Below, piece after piece: positions 16,088-23,655 of a DNA stretch of 23,655 bases (positions are counted from its first letter, which is position 1; each line of letters starts with the position of its first letter). The notes beneath the pieces were generated by a model that worked only from the letters and a program-made list of their open reading frames with translations, ran no database searches and was not told where the DNA came from. Source of the stretch: Bacillota bacterium (lineage in GTDB: Bacteria > Bacillota > Bacilli > Lactobacillales > Enterococcaceae); NCBI GenBank assembly GCA_023389005.1, contig JAEWFE010000147.1, positions 1 through 23,655 on the forward strand, read 5' to 3'. The position numbers were made by a program, and so were the translations under genes.

Positions 16088-17062
16088 TCACTTCCATTTT
16101 GGGCAATCTCTTAATACCGTTTCTGTATTGACATCTGGTAGCCAATCACTTTTTATATTCCTGCCATATTCTATAATGGTCCCATTGAATTCTTGTGCAA
16201 TTTGCATCATTTTGTCATAACCTTGTATTTGCCGATAAACAGTAGGATAATGTGTGCCTTCCTCTGTTGATTGGTATACATTTATCGGAAAATCATTAAA
16301 CGAAGAAGCATAGATTCGAGCAGCAAAATTTGAAATTTTTCCATAGCCAATGAACGAAATTTTGCTCATTTGATAATTATCAATGAGTTCTCGAAGCACC
16401 TTGATGATACGATGATCGATTTGCTCCTCTCGTAAATAAAAATGCGCTAAGGCACTTGTATTCATAATCTCAATCACATTCTTTACTTGAGGAAAATGTT
16501 GCCATTGAATACCATGAACACTTGCTAAACGAGGTTCGTTAAACACAACATTTAACTCGTCAATCTCCTCATCCGGATGAATCAACTCTGATATATATAA
16601 ATCATCTTCTTTAAAATAAAACGGTGCTTCAGATTGTTCCATTGGAAATAGAGTTATTTGGTGAAATTCAAAATTCTTTAGTCCACCATTAATCAGCTCT
16701 ACAGTATAATGAATTGTTTCTTCTGGCACCTCGAAACGATTCATCACGTCTTTTAGCATCATTTGCGAAATCCGCTCTTTATATCGATTATAAAATGTTA
16801 TTTTTACATATAGACGTTTTTCAGGCTGACTACAATAACTATTTTGCAAACAATAGGATTTATTTTGATGTAAGCGTGGTAAAAAATTTTGACTATTCAT
16901 TGACCAAAAGGCATCCATCGTTGACCACGTGGCTAATGTTTGTCCAGGAGATAAATAGTCATTTTGATACGTTACACAATCAATGGATTGAAAAGCAACA
17001 TTAGAACCTCGAGTATTTAATCCTGCATTATCATTTCTTAAAAATAATTGATAATAAATCAT
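16088..17062 (-). CDS. asp3: Asp3, accessory Sec complex protein
   Basis: Asp3 binds Asp1/Asp2 and the unfolded SRR substrate, helping to route it to SecA2. The identification rests on the asp1-asp2-X-secA2 order plus the N-terminal half, which has beta-rich sequence typical of Asp3 (TYQNDYLSPGQTLATWST, a family-like core to ~residue 150). The protein is 324 residues. The C-terminal half (~170-324) contains a possible alpha/beta unit, KISFIGYGKISNFAARIYAS. The ATG at 17062 has AAAGGAA upstream, and only 4 nt separate it from asp2. No membrane segment or signal is seen. I am sure of the role by context and less sure about the function of the C-terminal half. Confidence 0.88.
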   Translation of the reverse strand: MIYYQLFLRNDNAGLNTRGSNVAFQSIDCVTYQNDYLSPGQTLATWSTMDAFWSMNSQNFLPRLHQNKSYCLQNSYCSQPEKRLYVKITFYNRYKERISQMMLKDVMNRFEVPEETIHYTVELINGGLKNFEFHQITLFPMEQSEAPFYFKEDDLYISELIHPDEEIDELNVVFNEPRLASVHGIQWQHFPQVKNVIEIMNTSALAHFYLREEQIDHRIIKVLRELIDNYQMSKISFIGYGKISNFAARIYASSFNDFPINVYQSTEEGTHYPTVYRQIQGYDKMMQIAQEFNGTIIEYGRNIKSDWLPDVNTETVLRDCPKWK

Positions 17063-17066
17063 CTAG

Positions 17067-18614
17067 TTATTCCTTTCGATTAAAGTCTCTTGCTAGAAGT
17101 AAATGGTAGTAATATAAAAATGTCGGATTACTTATTGAACCATTATCATTGTGTCTACCCGGAATGCCTTTATTCATCACCACATTTTGATACTGAATCA
17201 ACCACTCACGAAGCTGCTTAAAAATGCGATCATCATAATCATCATTTAACATATGCGCAATGAAAAAATCCGTCTTACTTAAATCTCCCAAACGAAAATG
17301 TTGCCAAAACTCTTGATCAATCTGGTGAATATCATCGAGATTTTGATGATCTTTTAAATATGTCTGCAAATCAAGCACATAGGGGAAAATTTGAGGAGCC
17401 TTAATTATCTGATTTTCTGCCACTGTGTTCAAATTCACCAATGGTTTATTGATTACTATGCCATGCGGCTGTAGATCCACAGCATAATACAAACTAGCAT
17501 GAGTGCCCATTGACATTCCTGAAAGGACTAATTGATCATTAGTGAAACCTAAATAGGCTAGCTTTTCCTGAATTTTAGAAATAATTCTTTGTTGAAATTC
17601 AGGCGTTCCGCGATAAAAGGCCCCTCCCACTAAACCTAAGTCTTCAAATAACATGAACGGCGCCTTCATGCTCTTCATCATATAATAACCTTCAAATCCT
17701 TCGGCGGAACGAAATCCTCCAAAGTAAACACAGAGGGGGGGCTTGAAATCTCCCGGCTCAAAATATGAAATCAACTCATGTCCTTTTTCATCAACAAATC
17801 GCTCACCGCCTAAAATAAAGGCCCCGTATCTTCCTCTAGCATACCGCAAATGCAAACTACCAATTCGTAATTGTCCTTTTCCCTTCACATACAACTGATA
17901 ATTATGGATATGATTTGAAGCTAATTTTGGGCCATAGTTCACCGCTTGTTTTAGTTGTTGCTGATTAAAGGTGTAAATGTGCTGCACTTGCCCTGTATAT
18001 TGATTCGCTTCAATAACTTTTAATTGTAACTCTATATTACCTGATGTATGATACTCTAAAAATAATTCCGTCTTACGTTCAAGATCCGTCAATGCCCAGT
18101 TATGTTCACGCCACGAACACAAATAAGTATATTCATCGCCAAAATCACCGTCTATTGATATTTCATGCTCGCCATTACGTTGAACGATTCCATGATAACC
18201 GTTGGCAAATGCCATGCGATTAGGTTGAATTCTTAGTCCATATTGTCCACTATAAAAGAATGTCGCAATATCGCTAATGATTTGCTGCGGATTAGCCAAT
18301 GAAACAGAATGACTTAATTTTTTTGTTAACATCCTATCTAAGTTTTCGTTCGTAATCTGTTGTTTATCATAAAGAATGGTGTAGTAATCCATCATCTCAA
18401 TGAGCGATTGGTATTCATCCAAAGTACTCGCATCTGTTAGTAATAGTGCGTTGTATTTTTTTATCGGTTTCTCTTTTGTGGCCGACATTATCATCTTTTC
18501 TATTTCACTGTTTGCCACTTGATTCTCTAAATAGGTCCATTCTACATGTTCAGGTATCTCATATTGACTTGCCCAATTGGTGTTACCTACTTGTAAACAC
18601 TTAATCTTCGCCAA
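17067..18614 (-). CDS. asp2: Asp2, accessory Sec protein and GlcNAc O-acetyltransferase
   Basis: Asp2 has two known roles in the family: it is required for export with Asp1/Asp3, and it acetylates GlcNAc on the SRR adhesin. At 515 residues, the C-terminal alpha/beta-hydrolase-like domain carries the nucleophile elbow GMSMG (366-370, Ser368), acidic candidates in LNDDYDDR (456-463) and the catalytic His in PGRH (His488), so the triad appears intact. The N-terminal half is beta-rich (for example ELFLEYHTSGNIELQL). The start is TTG at 18614, inside the end of asp1 (14-nt overlap), with AAGGAG 10 nt upstream. The overlap with asp1 and the 4-nt gap to asp3 point to coupled synthesis of the Asp1-Asp2-Asp3 complex. 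Confidence 0.94.
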   Translation of the reverse strand: MAKIKCLQVGNTNWASQYEIPEHVEWTYLENQVANSEIEKMIMSATKEKPIKKYNALLLTDASTLDEYQSLIEMMDYYTILYDKQQITNENLDRMLTKKLSHSVSLANPQQIISDIATFFYSGQYGLRIQPNRMAFANGYHGIVQRNGEHEISIDGDFGDEYTYLCSWREHNWALTDLERKTELFLEYHTSGNIELQLKVIEANQYTGQVQHIYTFNQQQLKQAVNYGPKLASNHIHNYQLYVKGKGQLRIGSLHLRYARGRYGAFILGGERFVDEKGHELISYFEPGDFKPPLCVYFGGFRSAEGFEGYYMMKSMKAPFMLFEDLGLVGGAFYRGTPEFQQRIISKIQEKLAYLGFTNDQLVLSGMSMGTHASLYYAVDLQPHGIVINKPLVNLNTVAENQIIKAPQIFPYVLDLQTYLKDHQNLDDIHQIDQEFWQHFRLGDLSKTDFFIAHMLNDDYDDRIFKQLREWLIQYQNVVMNKGIPGRHNDNGSISNPTFLYYYHLLLARDFNRKE

Positions 18615-20160
18615 TTTCTAGCCACTCCTTCCACTGATTCACTATCGCCCCATTCGTATAGCGATTCAACTGTGCTACCGAATAAACCAACGATTCATTC
18701 CAGTGTCTTAAACCAGTTAAATAATATAATAAAACGGACTCCAAAGCACTTTCATCTTCTATGATACGCCCATTTTGATGATTGATAACATATCCTGTAT
18801 CCACAACATTAATCATTGGTATACCAATACTTATACCACAAATCTGCCTTAATACATCTGGCTGATTCGCTAAATCAATGAGTAGACGGGTATATATTAG
18901 TCCAGATAGTAACTCTTCTTTATCGCTAAAGTAGACCACCGTAATCTCTTTAATGACTTTTTTAATACGCAAAATTGTTTTATTCAAATCCGGATTGGCT
19001 TCTTCATCGACCAATTCATTTTCTTGATTTTGATTTATTTGGTTGTAACATTCCTCAACTATGCTTGAATCAACTTGATAATAGGTCGCAAGTGCACTTT
19101 TTAGTTTTTCCTGCAATACAGACATGTCTTCGTTTTTTATGCAGTCTATTGCAAAATGCCATCGATACTGACGATTCCAATGGATGATTTGGTATAATAA
19201 AGCGTTCATTTGTTCTAGAGGCAAACCATGATATACAAAATGAATTAAGTAATAACCTACCCGCTGACTTTCACCAAGCTTCAACACCGCATCATATGGC
19301 GTGATAACCTCAATCGGAACGCTTAACTGTAAGGATTGGATATCTTTTTGACTCGCAGGATTATCCGTCAAGATTAAATCCATTTGAGATAAGTATTTCA
19401 TTGCTAAGTCAGAACGATAATCAAAGGTACGATGAGAGAAGATAGACGCAACACATTTAGCTGTAATTGAATTCATTTCCCCAAATAATCGTAGTAAATG
19501 ATTGTCTATTGCAAAAACAATGGTATCGTTAGGCGTTAATTCATTCAGATGCGCTTGTAAAACACACTGCGCAAATTCTGCCAACGTATCAAAAGTAATC
19601 CGATTATATTTTTTTTGATTCTCCGCACCTAGTGTAACTATTTGTTCCTTGGTATAATCAATCGAAAACTGGAGTTCAAAACTTTCATTATAATATTCTT
19701 TTTTGACAAGCTTGTTATCTTCAAAATTTTCTATTAAAGAGATGAAACCTCGATCATCGATGAAGAACTTTTGGATTACTCGATGCAGTTCATCATAAAA
19801 TTCAATTCTTTCAATATTGTTTAAAGCATCAAAAAAAACCGATGCATAGTGTCTATCTGCTTGCATGACATATATCGCAAACTGTGAGTAATAAAAACTA
19901 ACATCTGATGGCCAATTGATATCATAGACGTCGATTTTATTCTCATATTCTTGCCTAATATTTTGCATTTCATCATAGATTGAAATATGAGGTACTTCTG
20001 TCATCCCTTCAAAAAACAAGAATGTACGCAAAGTTGGAAAATAGTCTCTCACATAAACTTGCATAGGTTCTTCAACGGATTGAAACATTTTTATTTGAGA
20101 AAGCATGTCATCTGTTTTTGTGACTTGCGAATTTTGCCAAGCTGGTATAAAGTAAAACAA
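18601..20160 (-). CDS. asp1: Asp1, accessory Sec complex protein
   Basis: Asp1 is the scaffold of the cytosolic Asp1-Asp2-Asp3 complex. In studied homologues it has a GT-B-like fold without glycosyltransferase activity. This 519-residue protein starts MFYFIPAWQ, the hallmark N-terminus of Asp1, and keeps a family-like pattern through DINWPSDVSFYYSQFAIYVM and the C-terminal LRHWNESLVYSVAQ. No EX7E motif is present. The start is TTG at 20160 with AGGAGGT at 20173-20167, 6 nt upstream. It is the first gene of the minus-strand machinery operon, with a good sigma-70-type promoter at 20241-20214, and it diverges from secY2. Confidence 0.94.
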   Translation of the reverse strand: MFYFIPAWQNSQVTKTDDMLSQIKMFQSVEEPMQVYVRDYFPTLRTFLFFEGMTEVPHISIYDEMQNIRQEYENKIDVYDINWPSDVSFYYSQFAIYVMQADRHYASVFFDALNNIERIEFYDELHRVIQKFFIDDRGFISLIENFEDNKLVKKEYYNESFELQFSIDYTKEQIVTLGAENQKKYNRITFDTLAEFAQCVLQAHLNELTPNDTIVFAIDNHLLRLFGEMNSITAKCVASIFSHRTFDYRSDLAMKYLSQMDLILTDNPASQKDIQSLQLSVPIEVITPYDAVLKLGESQRVGYYLIHFVYHGLPLEQMNALLYQIIHWNRQYRWHFAIDCIKNEDMSVLQEKLKSALATYYQVDSSIVEECYNQINQNQENELVDEEANPDLNKTILRIKKVIKEITVVYFSDKEELLSGLIYTRLLIDLANQPDVLRQICGISIGIPMINVVDTGYVINHQNGRIIEDESALESVLLYYLTGLRHWNESLVYSVAQLNRYTNGAIVNQWKEWLEIGED

Positions 20161-20166
20161 GAAAGT

Positions 20167-20173
20167 ACCTCCT
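20167..20173 (-). promoter_or_regulatory. Shine-Dalgarno fixing the TTG start of asp1
   Basis: AGGAGGT lies on the minus strand 6 nt before TTG 20160-20158, immediately ahead of the conserved FYFIPAW N-terminus. Confidence 0.75.
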
Positions 20174-20213
20174 AATTTAAAAATAGTTTTTTACTTTTTA
20201 ATTCTATACTTGA

Positions 20214-20241
20214 ATTATAACTGTTTTTCTAATTATTTCAA
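20214..20241 (-). promoter_or_regulatory. Promoter of the asp1-secA2-gtf operon
   Basis: On the minus strand TTGAAA (20241-20236) and a perfect TATAAT (20219-20214) are separated by 16 bp. Transcription would start near 20207, giving a ~47-nt leader to the asp1 TTG. It is the best promoter pair in the window and sits in the 155-bp divergent spacer, where it may share control with secY2. Confidence 0.65.
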
Positions 20242-20315
20242 TGTACGAAAATTGTTATCGTTTATATATGTCAACATTATGTAAAGCACAAAAAAGCAAA
20301 AAAAAGGATGAAACG

Positions 20316-21602
20316 ATGAAAAAAAATATTCACACAACTCAAAAAAAGAAAGTAAATACCCGAAACCTAAAAAAGCTCCTTAAAAGGGCAGGATTTACTA
20401 TTCTTATTACGCTTATTTTTCTAACAGGGCGGAATCTCCTTCTACCTATCAACGGATTAAAACAGATGATTGACACTCAAAATAACAGTACCTTTATCGA
20501 AGCAATTAACGCTGTTACTGGAGGAAATTTTTCTAGCCTATCCCTTTTTTCATTAGGAATCTCGCCTTGGATGTCAACAATTATACTGTGGCAGTTGATT
20601 GCCAGTTTTGAGAGTCTACCGGTGAATAAACTAGCACAAAAACAATTATATCGTCTGCAAATGTTGGTAATGATGGTGATTGCTGTATTACAGGGAGCCG
20701 CACTGCTATATTTACAATTCCGACCACTTACAGAACAACTACCCAAATGGCAAATATTCAGTTTACTTTTGATTTTGGTAACTGGTGCCGTTTTTGTCGT
20801 ATGGTTGGGAAATATCAATGGCGAGCACGGTCTGGGGGGGCCGATGTTTATCGTTATCATCGGTATGGTTTTAAATACCATATCGGTTTTATCTACATTA
20901 CCTTGGAAAAAAATACTCATATGGCCGAATACACCGTGGATTATACTCGGATTAATCCTTGTTTATTTTTATGTTTGGCAAATTGTTGCAATGTCACAAG
21001 CCGAATACCAAATTCCTATTAGACGAATTCTTATCCATGAGGAGTACAAACAAAATACCACATTGCCTATTCCTTTGCTTCCATCTAGCGGGATGCAATT
21101 CATGTATGGGATGGTTCTATTCGGTTTATTAGGAACTCTCTTCCAAGTTTTACAGAATGTTTGGCCAAAAATAGATTGGATACACTATATCGCTAGTCAC
21201 TTAAACTACCAATCTCCTATAGGTGTCTTATTCTATCTCATTGTACTTGCTCTATTATGTTTTGCATTTGGCAATTTAAATTTCAACACAGAAGAAATCA
21301 GTAAAGGACTCCAAAAAAGTGGAGACTATATTCCTGGAAAGATGCCGGGTGCAGCGACAAAAAAATACCTTGATAAAGTATTATTCAGAATTTCTGTCTT
21401 TGAATCTGTTTACTCAGGGTTGATGACTGGGTTACCTCTGCTCTATTCGGTATACTATCCACAATTTCAACAATATGCTATGTCAATATCAATGTCATTT
21501 ATTCTGATATCTATGAGTTTTAAAATTATTCAACAAGCAAGATTTATCATGCAATACGATACAACTCCTTCAATTGTTGAATATGTAAATAAAAATCAGT
21601 AA
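20316..21602 (+). CDS. secY2: SecY2, accessory Sec channel
   Basis: SecY2 is the membrane channel dedicated to the glycosylated adhesin. The protein is 428 residues from ATG 20316, chosen because AAAGGA lies 7 nt upstream. An in-frame ATG at 20241 would add 25 residues with no SD and lies inside the asp1 promoter. About ten hydrophobic helices are visible. SecY-type signatures are SLGISPWMSTIILWQLI (80-96, matching the SecY LGIxPYIxASIIxQLL region) and, before the last helices, NFNTEEISKGLQKSGDYIPG with PGAATKKYLDKVL (about 323-355). It is transcribed away from asp1, not placed upstream of asp1 in one operon as in the streptococcal gspB locus. A strong terminator follows. The upstream promoter is unclear (TTGTTA with a poor CATTAT). 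Confidence 0.95.
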   Translation: MKKNIHTTQKKKVNTRNLKKLLKRAGFTILITLIFLTGRNLLLPINGLKQMIDTQNNSTFIEAINAVTGGNFSSLSLFSLGISPWMSTIILWQLIASFESLPVNKLAQKQLYRLQMLVMMVIAVLQGAALLYLQFRPLTEQLPKWQIFSLLLILVTGAVFVVWLGNINGEHGLGGPMFIVIIGMVLNTISVLSTLPWKKILIWPNTPWIILGLILVYFYVWQIVAMSQAEYQIPIRRILIHEEYKQNTTLPIPLLPSSGMQFMYGMVLFGLLGTLFQVLQNVWPKIDWIHYIASHLNYQSPIGVLFYLIVLALLCFAFGNLNFNTEEISKGLQKSGDYIPGKMPGAATKKYLDKVLFRISVFESVYSGLMTGLPLLYSVYYPQFQQYAMSISMSFILISMSFKIIQQARFIMQYDTTPSIVEYVNKNQ

Positions 21603-21671
21603 GCGAAACGGCCTAAAAGTCTACTAGCAAAATATCTCAAATACGCAGTCCTTACGACAAATATACAAAAT

Positions 21672-21735
21672 GAAAAAATCCGAATGTTCAACTTGATTAT
21701 TCATTCAATCAACGCTGAATATTCGGATTTTTTTG
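21672..21735 (+). terminator. Rho-independent terminator of secY2
   Basis: The stem AAAAATCCGAATGTTCA (about 21673-21690) pairs with TGAATATTCGGATTTTT (21716-21734) with one mismatch and ends in a T run. The loop holds a second small stem, TTGATT/AATCAA. It starts ~70 bp after the secY2 stop. The A and T runs on both sides could let it act in both directions. Confidence 0.8.
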
Positions 21736-21890
21736 TATCCATCTTTTATTTCAACATCTCAGATTCTTCTCTATCCCCCTTTTTTTTATGACACTAAGTT
21801 TGATACGGTTTATTGTCTATCAAATCACCGTTTGTCCCCTTTTTTGTAGCAATCATACTCAATCGCGTTTCTAAGTTAGAATTATTCTGT

Positions 21891-21967
21891 GAGTCAATTT
21901 TAAAATCATTGGAGCGTAATAGTCATTATCAAATCATTTTTCAAAACCTTTGAACACAAAACAGTAT
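21891..21967. repeat. 78-bp diverged repeat, copy B
   Basis: This 77-bp copy matches 4675-4752 at about 83% identity in direct orientation; see copy A for details. Here it lies between the secY2 terminator and the terminator of the right adhesin. The two copies bracket the whole glycosylation and export block. Confidence 0.75.
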
Positions 21968-21971
21968 ACGT

Positions 21972-22022
21972 AAATAAAAAAGGACATTTAGCGTCATTTT
22001 AAAACGAAAAATAACGCTAAAT
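21972..22022 (-). terminator. Terminator of the right adhesin gene
   Basis: On the minus strand ATTTAGCGT (22022-22014) and ACGCTAAAT (21994-21986) form a 9-bp stem followed by GTCC and a T-rich run (CCTTTTTTATTT). It lies ~85 bp after the adhesin stop at 22105. It points toward secY2, so the two converging genes are each insulated. Confidence 0.7.
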
Positions 22023-22104
22023 ACCCTTATCCTCTGCACTTAGCCAATTAGCAAGGCTATTCATATACACACGATATTCGAATAGCCCCACTAATGATAC
22101 TTAA

Positions 22105-23655
22105 TTATTTACTTTCTTTTTTTCTTCTTAACCATCCGAACAATCCTGCTAATCCCAAGAACCCTAGACCAGTATTTACTGTATTATCAACATCCGTACC
22201 TGTTTGAGGTAAATGACCAGATGTTTTTGTTCCGTTGCTTGATGATTTCTTCATGTCCGTTTGTATTATTTTTCCACCATCAGTAATTGGTAAATGCGTT
22301 GAATTACTATGAGTAGGTCTATTAGATGTACTCATTGATGTACTTTCTGACGCTGAAGCACTCATACTTGAGGACAATGATTCCGAAACGCTCGTACTTG
22401 CCGATTCGCTTGCACTGATTGACGCGGATTCACTGGCGCTAACACTTAGACTTGTCGATTCAGATAATGATATCGATTCGCTCAGACTAATTGAAATAGA
22501 TCCGGCTATTCTTCTTGACATTGATTCTGATGCACTTGTGCTTGCTGATTCGCTTGCACTTGTTGACGCTGATTCTGACGCTGAAGTACTTGCTGACTCT
22601 GATGCGCTTGTACTCAACGATTCTGAAGTACTTCTTGAAATCGAAGTTGATGCATCTTCTGTTGTTGAATCACTTGCAGAATCAGACGTTGTTGTACTTG
22701 TTAATTCACTCAAACTTGTACTTAGCGATTCAGATAATGATATTGATTCGCTCAGACTAATTGAAATAGATCCGGCTATTCTTCTTGACGTTGATTCACT
22801 TGCACTTGTTGATGCTGACTCAGATGCTGATGTGCTTGCTGATTCACTCGCACTGATTGATACAGATTCAGACGCTGATGTGCTTGCCGATTCAGATGCG
22901 CTGCTTGAAATTGAAGCTGAGGCATCTTCTGTTGTTGATTCACTTGCTGAATCTGACATTGTTGTGCTTCCTGATTCTGAAAGTGAAATCGATTCACTCA
23001 AGCTAATTGACAATGAACCTGCGATACTTCTTGAGGTTGATTCACTTGCACTCGTCGATGCAGATTCAGACGCTGATGTGCTTGCGGACTCACTTGCACT
23101 TGTTGATGCAGATTCAGACGCTGACGTGCTTGCTGATTCAGATGCTGAAGTACTTGCTGATTCACTTGCACTTGTACTTGCTGATTCAGACGCTGAAGTA
23201 CTTGCTGATTCGCTCGCACTTGTTGACGCAGATTCTGATGCTGAAGTACTTGCGGACTCGCTTGCACTTGTTGACGCTGATTCAGATGCTGAAGTACTTG
23301 CTGACTCGCTTGCACTTGTTGATGCTGACTCTGACGCTGATGTGCTTGCTGATTCACTTGCACTTGTTGACGCTGATTCAGACGCTGATGTGCTTGCGGA
23401 TTCACTTGCACTTGTTGATGCTGATTCAGATGCGGATGTACTTGCTGACTCGCTTGCACTTGTTGATGCTGACTCAGACGCTGATGTTCTTGATGATTCT
23501 CTTGCACTTGTTGATGCTGATTCAGATGCTGAAGTACTTGCTGACTCGCTTGCACTTGTTGACGCTGATTCAGACGCTGATGTGCTTGCGGATTCACTTG
23601 CACTTGTTGACGCAGACTCTGATGCGCTGGTGCTTGCTGATTCACTCGCACTGGT
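22105..23655 (-). CDS. Serine-rich repeat adhesin, C-terminal part (runs off right edge)
   Basis: This is the C-terminal ~516 codons of an SRR adhesin, open from the window edge to the stop at 22105. Most is SASESAST-type repeat. Three islands carry SR(R/S)IAGS(I/L)SISLSES. The last ~60 residues form the sortase signal: a linker (SSNGTKTSGH), LPQTG at 22212-22198, a hydrophobic helix (GLGFLGLAGLFGW) and the basic tail LRRKKESK. The protein would be glycosylated by GtfA/GtfB and wall-anchored by a sortase encoded elsewhere. The N-terminus is beyond the window, so any start inside the repeats is artificial. The repeat DNA is nearly the same as in the left adhesin piece, so this could be a second adhesin or the far end of the same gene. 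Confidence 0.93.
   Translation of the reverse strand, partial: TSASESASTSASESASTSASESASTSASESASTSASESASTSASESASTSARESSRTSASESASTSASESASTSASESASTSASESASTSASESASTSASESASTSASESASTSASESASTSASESASTSASESASTSASESASTSASESASTSASESASTSASESASTSASESASTSASESASTSASESASTSASESASTSASESTSRSIAGSLSISLSESISLSESGSTTMSDSASESTTEDASASISSSASESASTSASESVSISASESASTSASESASTSASESTSRRIAGSISISLSESISLSESLSTSLSELTSTTTSDSASDSTTEDASTSISRSTSESLSTSASESASTSASESASTSASESASTSASESMSRRIAGSISISLSESISLSESTSLSVSASESASISASESASTSVSESLSSSMSASASESTSMSTSNRPTHSNSTHLPITDGGKIIQTDMKKSSSNGTKTSGHLPQTGTDVDNTVNTGLGFLGLAGLFGWLRRKKESK
22198..22212 (-). other. LPQTG sortase recognition motif
   Basis: The codons tta-cct-caa-aca-ggt on the minus strand encode LPQTG, 41 codons before the stop. 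A hydrophobic segment and a basic tail follow. The Gln variant of LPXTG is common in lactobacilli. Confidence 0.9.
22320..23655 (-). repeat. SRR tract of the right adhesin with long-period islands
   Basis: The tract has tandem Ser-Ala-Ser-Glu/Thr units on the minus strand. Superimposed is a longer period: a ~45-bp island (gattcgctcag...cttcttgac) at 22475-22519, 22745-22789 and 22991-23035, spaced by exactly 270 and 246 bp, i.e. 90 and 82 codons. The first two copies extend their match upstream to a shared SESTS/SES block. All offsets are multiples of three, so the reading frame is preserved. Confidence 0.88.

Larger units (their letters stand above)
21736..22104. other. Intergenic region between secY2 and the right adhesin
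   Basis: There is no full gene. It contains repeat copy B, the adhesin terminator and a hairpin GGCTATTC/GAATAGCC (22055-22062 with 22080-22087). On the minus strand, about 21780-21860, a short open stretch reads LSMIATKKGTNGDLIDNKPY and ends at a stop, without an SD. It may be gene debris. I recognise no IS end. Confidence 0.5.

Noticed and set aside
20241..20315. 25-residue N-terminal extension of SecY2
   Set aside because: The ATG at 20241 has no SD and overlaps the asp1 -35. The ATG at 20316 has AAAGGA at good spacing.
22998..23651. Gln/His/Val-rich minus-strand frame in the right SRR tract
   Set aside because: It is an out-of-frame reading of the SRR repeats. The in-phase frame leads to LPQTG and the stop at 22105.
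22320..23655. CRISPR-like or satellite array suggested by dense short repeats
   Set aside because: Units are contiguous, codon-phased and encode Ser-rich protein, with no unique spacers.
1..23655. Complete circular plasmid
   Set aside because: No replication, partition or mobilisation gene is present. The ends do not overlap exactly, and a direct join is out of frame.

Overview
The window is an accessory Sec (SecA2/SecY2) locus for glycosylation and export of serine-rich repeat (SRR) surface adhesins. It comes from a low-GC Gram-positive of the order Lactobacillales. A lactobacillus-like host is my best guess, based on the LPQTG sortase signal, AT-rich DNA, SD-led TTG starts and the IS66 remnant, but the species cannot be fixed from the sequence. 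No rRNA, tRNA or CRISPR array is seen, and no replication or partition gene is present.

Layout, left to right. Bases 1-3295 (minus) are the N-terminal ~1098 codons of an SRR adhesin: accessory-Sec-type long signal peptide, short SRR1, ~800-residue non-repeat region, then the start of the long SRR2, which runs off the left edge. Just upstream is a 31-codon ORF with a textbook Shine-Dalgarno (3439-3534, minus). Bases 3547-5195 are gene-poor: an ~860-bp AT-rich spacer, a weak 74-codon ORF, one copy (A) of a 78-bp repeat, and the 3' end plus right terminus of an IS66-family element.

Bases 5196-20160 (minus) hold the machinery, transcribed right to left: asp1, asp2, asp3, secA2, gtfA, gtfB, a GT2 glycosyltransferase and two large GT2-like/GT8 multidomain glycosyltransferases. 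asp1 to gtfB are tightly packed (overlaps of 14 and 4 nt, gaps of 4, 16 and 75 nt). The three glycosyltransferase genes follow with looser spacing. secY2 (20316-21602, plus) is divergent from asp1 and ends in a strong terminator. After a second diverged copy (B) of the 78-bp repeat and a terminator facing the other way, bases 22105-23655 (minus) are the C-terminal part of an SRR adhesin with an LPQTG anchor, running off the right edge.

How the genes work together (family knowledge): GtfA/GtfB add GlcNAc to Ser/Thr of the SRR protein in the cytosol. The GT2 and GT8 enzymes extend the glycan. Asp1-Asp2-Asp3 with SecA2 deliver the glycoprotein to the SecY2 channel, and Asp2 also acetylates GlcNAc. 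Sortase then anchors the LPQTG protein to the wall. asp4 and asp5, found in some streptococcal loci, are not in this window, and no sortase gene is present.

The main open question is whether the two adhesin pieces are two genes or the two ends of one gene broken in its repeats. The most distinctive features are the divergent secY2, TTG starts on four core genes, the 31-codon leader ORF, the three-part glycosyltransferases with degenerate GT2-like N-termini, and the diverged repeat pair flanking the machinery.
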